A DNA stretch of 15,526 bases, taken from positions 1-15,526 of the forward strand of contig CAYVRR010000046.1 in NCBI GenBank assembly GCA_964453215.1, given 5' to 3'. Shown here piece after piece: positions 7,455 to 14,168 of this stretch. How positions within the stretch are numbered: position 1 is the first letter of the stretch; the number at the start of each line of letters is the position of its first letter. Below the pieces are notes generated by a model, which saw only the letters and a list, made by a program, of their open reading frames with translations, was not told the DNA's origin and made no database searches. A program made the position numbers and the translations under genes. This DNA is from SABI01 sp964453215. Lineage in GTDB: Bacteria > Spirochaetota > Spirochaetia > Sphaerochaetales > Sphaerochaetaceae.

Positions 7455-8636
7455 CTAACTATGAATAAGGAAGAGCTCTGTTTGTCTTTTACTTAAAAAA
7501 AGAGCTCCACTTTTTGTAACCAGCACATTTTCTTCACTAATAATAGCAGGTCCTTCTTCATATAAAATAGTGGGTTCGATAGCAAATACCATCCCTTCCT
7601 CTATTTTTCCTCTTGCTTCTTTTCTATATTTTTTCTTATCAGGGCCTAATATGACTCCTCCATCATGAACAGCTCTTCCCACTTGGTGTCCAACTGCATG
7701 AAATATATCTTGGTATCCAGCCTCTAAGATATGATCCCTAGCTGCTTTATCAACGTTGACTCCTGTATTTCCAATAGTGAGAGCATGAACGGCTCTATTG
7801 ATAGCTTCATATATCGTTTCAAAAGCCCTTTGCATAGGAAAAGACGCTTCACTCTCCCCTTTTTTTAACACATAGCACGTTCTTGCTATATCACTTGTGT
7901 AGCCCATGTAAGAGACGGAGAAGTCAAAAATAAGGTAATCCCCTGGTTGAATCCTTCTTTCACCCGGTGGACGATGCGCTATTTGATGGCTCATTACTAT
8001 AGGGGGAGTGAGAGCTCCACTTATCCCATTTACTACACCTCGACGAATCATCCCTTTAATAAAGAGCTCTCCTATCTCTATTTCACTCATACCCACCTTT
8101 ACCTGAGAAAACACTTCATCATAGATATCCAAGGTAATATCTATTGCTTTTTGGATATAGGCAATTTCTTGAGGGGACTTGATACTTCTCACTCGCTGTA
8201 AAAATGATTCACTCGATTCAATGCGTTCATTATAAGGATGGCCTAACATCTTCATTAATCTTCTATAACTGCCCACAGTGAGGCCATCACAAAGGGGATT
8301 ATCTTTAGAGAAGTTCAGGGCAATTCGTTTAGGATCTATGTGGGAAATAATCTCACTCACCTTCTCTTCTATCCCTTTTGATGTGTAGGTAATGACTTTG
8401 TCAAAAAGATTACTTTCTACTACATCTTGTGCATCAATACTACTTGTTATCCCTATCGTTTCATGTTGTGTGATAATTAAAACAGCATCCCCTACGATAG
8501 AAAGACCAAATAAGAGGGGCATTGAAGGATCACTTCCCTCTTTTGTTTTTATGATGTAACAATCTATCCCCAATTCAGTTAAGAATTGCTGAACTTGTTG
8601 AATCTTCTCTTTGTGTAATGTATATGTTTCCATCAT
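7455..8636 (-). CDS. M24 family metallopeptidase, Xaa-Pro peptidase/creatinase-like (copy A)
   Basis: This is a 393-residue cytoplasmic protein with an N-terminal creatinase-like domain (about 10-135) and a C-terminal pita-bread catalytic domain (about 150-390). The five metal ligands are present: D238 and D249 (DFSVSYMGYTSD, eleven apart), H317 in GHQVG, E354 in AIEPT and E368 in SEENVLVT. His221 and His324 sit where substrate-binding or proton-transfer histidines occur in the family. The HDGG after the GHQVG motif, in place of HExP, marks a subgroup often labelled Xaa-Pro peptidase of unproven specificity. The start is one of two consecutive ATG codons (ATGATG) overlapping the stop of the upstream M20 gene; AAGGAG lies six bases before the first. 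It is a clear paralogue of the M24 protein at 9886-11064. Likely substrates are dipeptides, or amide-bond compounds delivered by the transporter; proline specificity is not proven. Confidence 0.92.
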   Translation of the reverse strand: MMETYTLHKEKIQQVQQFLTELGIDCYIIKTKEGSDPSMPLLFGLSIVGDAVLIITQHETIGITSSIDAQDVVESNLFDKVITYTSKGIEEKVSEIISHIDPKRIALNFSKDNPLCDGLTVGSYRRLMKMLGHPYNERIESSESFLQRVRSIKSPQEIAYIQKAIDITLDIYDEVFSQVKVGMSEIEIGELFIKGMIRRGVVNGISGALTPPIVMSHQIAHRPPGERRIQPGDYLIFDFSVSYMGYTSDIARTCYVLKKGESEASFPMQRAFETIYEAINRAVHALTIGNTGVNVDKAARDHILEAGYQDIFHAVGHQVGRAVHDGGVILGPDKKKYRKEARGKIEEGMVFAIEPTILYEEGPAIISEENVLVTKSGALFLSKRQTELFLIHS

Positions 8637-9886
8637 CTTGTGCTCCTTATCTCTTCTAACATCTTGGTAAAAAGGGCAGCTCCCTGAATTACAGAATCTC
8701 TATCGATTCTTTCATCTACCTGGTGCACTAGGGTGAGCACAGTGTGAAAATCGATAATGTTATTAATTGGTGAAAATCCATAGACATCACACCCAAGTTG
8801 TCCTAAAAATCTTCCATCTGTCCTTCCTAGAGCAAATACTGGTAAAAGAGTTCCTTCTTCAAAAAAGGAGGGAAATTGATCTCCTATGGATCTATACAAG
8901 GGATTGTCAATACTTGAAATAAATCCAGGTAAAAAGTCAGTAACTTCCCACAGAGCAGGAATTCCTTCAAACAACTCATTAAGAATAATGTGAGCATCTT
9001 CTATCCTTTTACCAGGAAGAAGTTGAATCGCAAACTCAAACTCAATAGTGTAGGGAAGGACATTTACCTGCTTTCCTATATCATACGAGTTGAGAATAAA
9101 GGCGTTATGAGAATTGTAGTGTTTAAAATGAGTGAGAAATGGATCTGTGATAGGTTCAACTATCATTTCATCATAAGCTACTGAAACAGGGTTAGGCTCT
9201 TTATGAAAGGTGTATGAACTCATTCTTTCAAGGAGTGTTGTGAATGTATCAACTGCCTTATTATTTGATTTAAATGATGAGGGGCCAGAATCTCCTGTTA
9301 TCTTCACTTTGACTCCACATCGTCCTTTCTCTCCCATGGTGATAAGGTAATACCCTTTTTCCTGATGTTTGATATAAAAACCACCACCTTCATTAATTAC
9401 AGCGCCGTTTTTAAACTCATCTTTATATACATCTGCAACATAGCGCATTCCATATTCACTTCCCGTCTCTTCATCGCTTGTTGCAACAAAATATAGAGGT
9501 CTATCTAAGGTAGATTCATCTACTTCTAAAAATGCAATGAGTTGCATTACTGTAAGGTGTTTTGTATCAACAGTACCCCTTCCATAAATGATATTATCTA
9601 CTTCGATTGCATCAAATGGGGGGTAGGACCACTCTTGTCCTTCTGTGCCAACAACATCAAGATGGCTTATGAGAATAATGGGAGGCTTATTATTCAATGG
9701 CCCCTTATGAGCTATGATATTCTCCCTACTCTCTTCTTTTGTAACTATCGTATATTCTATATCGTGTTCTTTAAAAATTGATGCAATATAAGCACACAGG
9801 AGGTGCTCATTACCAGGAGGATTTGTTGTATTAATTCTAATCATCTCTTTGAAGATAGAGATGATCGATTCATCGCTATATTTCAT
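8633..9886 (-). CDS. M20 family metallopeptidase/deacylase (copy A)
   Basis: This is a 417-residue member of the M20 (ArgE/DapE/ACY1/CPG2) family: di-zinc amidohydrolases that cut C-terminal residues from peptides or acyl groups from amino acids. Catalytic-domain residues are complete: H75 in SHLDVVG with the supporting Asp77, bridging D107 in GRGTVDTK, the general base E139 and ligand E140 in SDEETGS, E166 in INEGGGF, and H388 in HQVDERI. The lid domain spans about 185-300 and ends NVLPYTIEFEF...LLPG. The usual GxxH(A/S)S histidine of the lid is missing: the matching stretch reads GDSGPSS (198-204), with Pro at the His position. The gene has a 1-nt overlap with the upstream M24 stop (TAATG) and a 4-nt overlap with the downstream M24 gene. 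No signal peptide, so it acts on imported substrate. Substrate not determined. Confidence 0.92.
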   Translation of the reverse strand: MKYSDESIISIFKEMIRINTTNPPGNEHLLCAYIASIFKEHDIEYTIVTKEESRENIIAHKGPLNNKPPIILISHLDVVGTEGQEWSYPPFDAIEVDNIIYGRGTVDTKHLTVMQLIAFLEVDESTLDRPLYFVATSDEETGSEYGMRYVADVYKDEFKNGAVINEGGGFYIKHQEKGYYLITMGEKGRCGVKVKITGDSGPSSFKSNNKAVDTFTTLLERMSSYTFHKEPNPVSVAYDEMIVEPITDPFLTHFKHYNSHNAFILNSYDIGKQVNVLPYTIEFEFAIQLLPGKRIEDAHIILNELFEGIPALWEVTDFLPGFISSIDNPLYRSIGDQFPSFFEEGTLLPVFALGRTDGRFLGQLGCDVYGFSPINNIIDFHTVLTLVHQVDERIDRDSVIQGAALFTKMLEEIRSTR

Positions 9887-11064
9887 TATAGTGTCCTAGT
9901 GATGTAATAGAGTTCAAGTTGACGAGTGCTTAACACTCGAGCACCATTGTCTGTAATAACTATATTCTCTTCTACAATGAATGAGGGTTTATCTCTATCT
10001 TGTATTACGGTGGGTTCGATTGCATAGACTTCATTCTTTTTCACAGATGAAAGAACTGCAGGCCTACTCTCATTATAAAAGCTTAATACTGTCCCCCCAT
10101 CGTGAACTTGTTGCCCCACTTGGTGACCACTCGCGTGTGGGATTGTGGGGTAGCCCCCCTCTTCTATAATGCTTCGTCCAACTTTATCAACTTCCCACCC
10201 TGCCATTTTTGGTTTAATAGTATCGATGATGGCGCTCACAGCGTTAATTGTTGTATTAAAAGCTCTCAAAGTTTCTTCATCAGCTTGAGTTTCACCCTTT
10301 TTTAGGGCATAAAAGCTACGAGCTATATCTGATGTGTAATTGTTATATTTCACAGAAAAATCAATAATAAGAATATCTCCTTCTTGTAAGATATTATTAC
10401 TATTGGGTTTTCTATGAGAAAGACCGCAGCGAGTGATACAAATAAGGGGATATGAGTAGGGTTCATCAAATGCATTCACTACTCCCTCTTCTTTCATAAG
10501 GGGAATAAATAATTCACCTATTTCTGTTTCACTCATCCCAATTGCAATCTTTTCTCTCACTTTATCATAAATAGAACATGTTTTTTGTACAGCTATCTCA
10601 ATTTGTTCGATTTCATATTTACTTTTTATTGCCCTGAGTTCCTTGATAAAGACCTCTGACGAGCACTCAATGCTCTTTAAGAGTTCTTTAGATATCATAT
10701 CACCGAGCATCAAGTACTGCCCCATAGTAAGTCCATCTATTAAATAATCATCTTCACTTATATTAAGGGCAAGTTTTTTGATCTCTAGTGAAGTGAAGAG
10801 CTTCATAAAATCGACTTCAAAATCATCTTCTACAGTGACAACATCAAATATTTTAAAGCCCTCATACATAGGAGCATCAGTTTTTCCAGTTACAACATAG
10901 TGATGCCCATCTGAACGAAAGAAAAAAGCTGTTTGAGCTACAACATGAACAGGAAGGAGGAGAGGAAGTACTACATCACTATCTTCACGAGATAAGATGA
11001 GATAGGTATCGATCCCCTCTTTTTGCAATATTTGGGTAAGTTGATCTATTTTTTCAGTTTTCAC
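9886..11064 (-). CDS. M24 family metallopeptidase, Xaa-Pro peptidase/creatinase-like (copy B)
   Basis: This is a 392-residue paralogue of the M24 protein at 7455-8636, alike throughout. Shared blocks include GMSE-EIGELFI, DFSV-Y--YTSDIAR, LKKGE, GHQVG---HDGG, AIEPT and LS-RQ-EL. Metal ligands are D235, D246, H314, E350 and E365. The N-terminal domain (about 1-130) is much less alike than the catalytic domain, as expected if the copies now accept different substrates. The start is a GTG at 11064 overlapping the stop of the upstream M20 gene (GTGA), with AGGAG seven bases upstream. An ATG two bases earlier is out of frame and hits a stop at once, so the GTG is well supported. It is cytoplasmic and part of the repeated M20-M24 couplet. 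A dipeptidase or related amidohydrolase role is likely. Confidence 0.92.
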   Translation of the reverse strand: MKTEKIDQLTQILQKEGIDTYLILSREDSDVVLPLLLPVHVVAQTAFFFRSDGHHYVVTGKTDAPMYEGFKIFDVVTVEDDFEVDFMKLFTSLEIKKLALNISEDDYLIDGLTMGQYLMLGDMISKELLKSIECSSEVFIKELRAIKSKYEIEQIEIAVQKTCSIYDKVREKIAIGMSETEIGELFIPLMKEEGVVNAFDEPYSYPLICITRCGLSHRKPNSNNILQEGDILIIDFSVKYNNYTSDIARSFYALKKGETQADEETLRAFNTTINAVSAIIDTIKPKMAGWEVDKVGRSIIEEGGYPTIPHASGHQVGQQVHDGGTVLSFYNESRPAVLSSVKKNEVYAIEPTVIQDRDKPSFIVEENIVITDNGARVLSTRQLELYYITRTL

Positions 11065-12326
11065 ATTGTTTCTCCTAGTACATATTGTTGTATGAGTTGA
11101 ATAAGCACCTTAAAACAAAACTCTACACTCTCTACACTAATTCTTTCATTCACTCCATGTATTAAAGGAAGAATGTGGGTAAATGGCTCACTTTTTACAA
11201 GGGGGGCAAACCCAATAACTTCACAACCGAGTGGATGTAAGAATTTACCATCATTGCTTCCGGGTGTAATGAATGGAAGAAGGGATGTGATAGTAGGGTC
11301 AATAGTTTGAAGGGAGTGTACCATAATTTCAACAATCTCTTTTGAAGGTATTGCCTCATACCCTTTTGAAAAAGAGAGATGCTCTATTACTACAGGTAAC
11401 TCATCTAGTGCCTTTTTGATCTTATCTTCAAATTCTTCTTTTGAGAGGTGGGGTAATAGGCGACAGTCAAAATCTACATAAGCTCTATAGTTTTTCTCAA
11501 CTTGAGTATTTCTAGCTCCTCCATGGATAATAGTAGCTGTAATCATATTTGAGCTCATGGTATCGATGAGGTTTTTTGTCTTCTCATCCTCTACTTCACA
11601 AAAAACTTTCTTAAGTGTTTCACTTGTTGTTGCTAGATTTTCATCAAAGGTGAGGTTTTGCAGGGTATTAATGGTTTTAATTAGGGTTGCTTCGTGCCTA
11701 AGGTCAGGAAAGTAGGGATTAAAGTTATCACTCTCTTTTACCTTCACCCTCACTCGAGCAACTGACTTTTGACCACTTTCAAAGAGGTAGTGACAAGATC
11801 CTTCTTTATCAAATAGGGCAAAACCACCCCCCTCATTTATCACATATTTATTACTTAATTTCTCTTTCATCCCCTCTTCTTCTAATAACTTCATTAATCC
11901 AAAGGAAGAACCCCTCTCTTCATCTGCGCTAAAGAGAAAGGTAATTCCTTTTGTGAGGGTGTTGGCAATGGGGGCAAGTTCTTTAATGCACTGTATGGCA
12001 CAAGATGTAAAATATTTCATATCGAGTGCTCCCCTGCCATAGAGAACTCCATCAACTATTTCACCACTAAATGGATCAACCTTCCAATCCTCTTTATGAG
12101 CTAATACCACATCGAGATGATTTAATAGTATCAGGTCATCTTTAGTTTCAGGGCCGAGGTGAACAACAATGTTCCCCCTATTGGTACCATATATATATGT
12201 TTCATATGGGATATTCAGTGAGTCACAAATTTTTTGTATATATTCTACAGCAATAATTTCATTTCCAGGAGGGTTTTGAGTATCAAGGCGTATCAGGTCC
12301 TGTAATATAGAAATTGTGTCATTCAT
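11061..12326 (-). CDS. M20 family metallopeptidase/deacylase (copy B)
   Basis: This is a 421-residue M20 amidohydrolase. Zinc and catalytic residues are H70 in NHLDVV (Asp72 follows), D102 in GRGALDMK, E136 and E137 in ADEERGS, E165 in INEGGGF and H390 in HGVNERI. TPGSNDGKF (354-362) matches the substrate-binding segment before the last His. The lid domain (about 188-300) has IHGGARNTQV (267-276) but not the usual GxxHSS motif; that region reads ESDNFNPYFPDLRH. It shares the NEGGGF and D-ERI blocks with the M20 protein at 8633-9886 but is clearly divergent. The ATG has AGGAG nine bases upstream. It is the first gene after the binding protein, separated by 71 nt holding a strong hairpin, and overlaps the next M24 gene by 4 nt. 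Carboxypeptidase, dipeptidase or N-acyl-amino-acid deacylase are all possible activities. Confidence 0.92.
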   Translation of the reverse strand: MNDTISILQDLIRLDTQNPPGNEIIAVEYIQKICDSLNIPYETYIYGTNRGNIVVHLGPETKDDLILLNHLDVVLAHKEDWKVDPFSGEIVDGVLYGRGALDMKYFTSCAIQCIKELAPIANTLTKGITFLFSADEERGSSFGLMKLLEEEGMKEKLSNKYVINEGGGFALFDKEGSCHYLFESGQKSVARVRVKVKESDNFNPYFPDLRHEATLIKTINTLQNLTFDENLATTSETLKKVFCEVEDEKTKNLIDTMSSNMITATIIHGGARNTQVEKNYRAYVDFDCRLLPHLSKEEFEDKIKKALDELPVVIEHLSFSKGYEAIPSKEIVEIMVHSLQTIDPTITSLLPFITPGSNDGKFLHPLGCEVIGFAPLVKSEPFTHILPLIHGVNERISVESVEFCFKVLIQLIQQYVLGETM

Positions 12327-12354
12327 TGTACCTATCTCCTAAAAAGGATGAAGA

Positions 12355-12382
12355 TCTGTACAGTACAGGTGTACTGTACAGA
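12355..12382 (-). repeat. Perfect 12-bp inverted repeat in the gap after the binding-protein gene
   Basis: The arms are 12355-12366 (TCTGTACAGTAC) and 12371-12382 (GTACTGTACAGA), perfectly complementary around a 4-nt loop. The repeat lies 15 nt after the stop of the solute-binding protein gene. No U-tract follows directly on the - strand: the nearest T5 is about nine bases further and abuts the AGGAG of the next gene. A full intrinsic terminator is therefore unlikely. A likely role is a 3' stem-loop that stabilises the binding-protein mRNA after processing or partly attenuates downstream transcription, as known for many binding-protein genes. Each arm contains an 11-bp odd palindrome of the form TGTACWGTACA (12357-12367 and 12370-12380, centres 13 bp apart), so paired operator sites are an alternative. 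Confidence 0.85.
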
Positions 12383-12397
12383 GTAGATTCTTACCGT

Positions 12398-14089
12398 TTA
12401 TTTAAAGAACCAGAGATGTGAGTTTAAGGTATACCCACGTGTGTCAGGATCGAGTCCACCAACGTTGTTACCGGCAACTACAGTCTCATTTTTACCAGCA
12501 TAGGTAAACCAAGGAAGGTCCTCAGTAATTTGTTCTGATATTTTGTGTAAAATAGCAGATCTCTTTGCTTGGTCTGTGGTAATAGCTTGCTCAGCAAACC
12601 ATTTTTGAACATCTTTATTCTCATAATGGTAGAAGTTCCAGAATTGATCATCAACGAAGTATTGAGCATATTCATTAGAATCTGATTCTTGAGCAAAACC
12701 TAATAGGTAGGCATCAAAAGCTGCGTCTGTTCCAGAAGATGCTTTATCAAATTGTGGTGAGTTAGCTAAGTTACCATTTTTGTCACTCTTTCTGAGTAAT
12801 ACATCAATGAGTGCACCAAAATCGACTAACTTTAAGTTCAAGTCAACTCCAGCCATCTTCCATTGTTCTTTTAAGATAGAAGCTTGAGGGGAGCTGCTTT
12901 CAGCATAGAATAAATCAATTTTTAATGGTTTACCATTTTTCTCATAGACTTTTGTTGTATTATTCATCACATACCCTTCACTTTCGATCATCTTTTTTGC
13001 TTTTGAAAGGTCGTAATTGTAAGGATTGTCGTTTGGTGAGTCAGCAAATGATCCTTTAGGGAAGATTGAGTCGTGAGCATATCCTGTAACACCGTATGCA
13101 CCATTTACAAGGGCTTCTTTGTTAGTTGCATAAGCAAGTGCTTGACGAATTGTTTTGCTATGAACAGGTTTTTCTCCACGAGTATCAACTGCTCTACCTG
13201 GACCTGTCATAAAGCCAACATAATCAACACTTAACATTGGATATGTGTAGAGGGTGAAGTCAGAGCTATTTTTAAAGGTATTATACCCCTCTTCTTTCAC
13301 TTCGAGCATATCAATTTCACCACTTTGTAGTTGAGTTGTGAGGGCAACACTTTCACCAAATTTTACAATGATTGTATCAATTTTTGGCTCACCTTTATAA
13401 TAGCTTGCATTCTTTGTCAACGTAATTGAGTTTCCAACTTTCCACTCTTTTAGTTTATAAGGTCCTGTTCCAACAGGAGAAGCATTAAAAGGAGCTTTCT
13501 CTAACTCAGCGATGTTGATATTTTTAATGTGGTGCTCTGGAAGAATTTGGAGATAGAGTCCTGGAAGGAATGTTGCACTTGGACTCTTAATTTTCACAGT
13601 AACTGTCATTTTATCGGGGCTCAGGGTAATACCACTGAAAGGGCCAGCAGGATTTTCTTTGAAAGCTTCTACGCCAACAATGTCATTCACACGGTCAACT
13701 CCACCAGCATAATCTGGGTGAGCGAGCATTTTGAAAGTAGCAACGACATCATCCCCATCAAATTTTTCACCATCATGCCATGTTACATTTTTTGCTAAAT
13801 TGAAGGTATAGGTTACTTCGTCTTTAGCAATCGAGAATGAAGAAGCAAGTCCTCCAACAATTACTCCATTCTTATCAGGTTCCACAAAGTTATCAAATAT
13901 CATATTTGTAACAAGGGAGTCTTGACGAGATGGGAAGAAGAGTGGGTTCAATGTTCGTGGTGCACTATTACTTCCGATAATAAGTGGACTTGCAGCCTTT
14001 GGGGTACTCTCACCTTGTCCTCCAGCAAACACAAAATTGGTTGCGAGAAGTAACACAGCTAAGAATAAGAAAACATTGCGTTTTTTCAT
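12398..14089 (-). CDS. Peptide ABC transporter solute-binding protein (SBP_bac_5 family)
   Basis: This is a 563-residue periplasmic binding protein of the DppA/OppA family, the capture subunit of the importer encoded downstream. A signal peptide covers residues 1-22 (basic MKKR, hydrophobic core, VFA before the cut), and the mature protein begins GGQGES. No cysteine occurs anywhere, so there is no lipobox. Family landmarks are RTLNPL (45-50), WHDGEKFDGDDVVATF (104-119), SPVGTGPYKLKEW (204-216), the two-lobed body with Q-SGEID and IRQALAYAT, and a C-terminal LPWFTYAGKNE. The ATG has GGAGG ten bases upstream. It lies 79 nt after the PLP enzyme gene and 71 nt before the M20 gene; both gaps carry inverted repeats, suggesting that this gene is expressed differently from its neighbours. 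Such proteins bind di- to oligopeptides but also nickel, glutathione, opines and sugars, so the ligand is inferred from the peptidases. Confidence 0.94.
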   Translation of the reverse strand: MKKRNVFLFLAVLLLATNFVFAGGQGESTPKAASPLIIGSNSAPRTLNPLFFPSRQDSLVTNMIFDNFVEPDKNGVIVGGLASSFSIAKDEVTYTFNLAKNVTWHDGEKFDGDDVVATFKMLAHPDYAGGVDRVNDIVGVEAFKENPAGPFSGITLSPDKMTVTVKIKSPSATFLPGLYLQILPEHHIKNINIAELEKAPFNASPVGTGPYKLKEWKVGNSITLTKNASYYKGEPKIDTIIVKFGESVALTTQLQSGEIDMLEVKEEGYNTFKNSSDFTLYTYPMLSVDYVGFMTGPGRAVDTRGEKPVHSKTIRQALAYATNKEALVNGAYGVTGYAHDSIFPKGSFADSPNDNPYNYDLSKAKKMIESEGYVMNNTTKVYEKNGKPLKIDLFYAESSSPQASILKEQWKMAGVDLNLKLVDFGALIDVLLRKSDKNGNLANSPQFDKASSGTDAAFDAYLLGFAQESDSNEYAQYFVDDQFWNFYHYENKDVQKWFAEQAITTDQAKRSAILHKISEQITEDLPWFTYAGKNETVVAGNNVGGLDPDTRGYTLNSHLWFFK

Positions 14090-14125
14090 AATACATTTTC
14101 CTCCATTAGAAAATTTCTATCTATA

Positions 14126-14154
14126 TATATTAGATTTCACTCATATGGTGTAAA
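14126..14154 (-). promoter_or_regulatory. Candidate internal promoter before the binding-protein gene
   Basis: On the - strand TTTACA (14154-14149) is followed by 17 bases and AATATA (14131-14126), in a TA-rich tract. Transcription would begin near 14119, about 30 nt ahead of the ATG, leaving the GGAGG ribosome site in the leader. The -35 and spacer coincide with an inverted repeat (14130-14159), the arrangement expected of a repressor-controlled promoter. The -10 is only a moderate match and AT-rich DNA gives chance hits. Confidence 0.35.
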
Positions 14155-14159
14155 TCTAA
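14130..14159 (-). repeat. Inverted repeat between the PLP enzyme and binding-protein genes
   Basis: The outer arms TTAGATTT (14130-14137) and AAATCTAA (14152-14159) are perfectly complementary. An inner CAC (14138-14140) and GTG (14148-14150) extend the stem with one bulged base at 14151, leaving a 7-nt loop. It begins ten bases after the upstream stop. The - strand downstream is TATATATAG rather than a run of T, so a terminator is possible but weak. Overlap with the candidate promoter elements makes an operator equally plausible. Confidence 0.6.
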
Positions 14160-14168
14160 CAGATGACC

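Noticed and set aside
12327..12397. Riboswitch or full intrinsic terminator in the 71-nt gap
   Set aside because: The gap is short and holds only the simple hairpin; no complex conserved fold is recognisable and no U-tract follows the stem directly.
12478..12696. Second - strand frame of 72 codons inside the binding-protein gene
   Set aside because: It is a frame-shifted shadow of the conserved C-terminal part of the binding protein; the real frame is uninterrupted.
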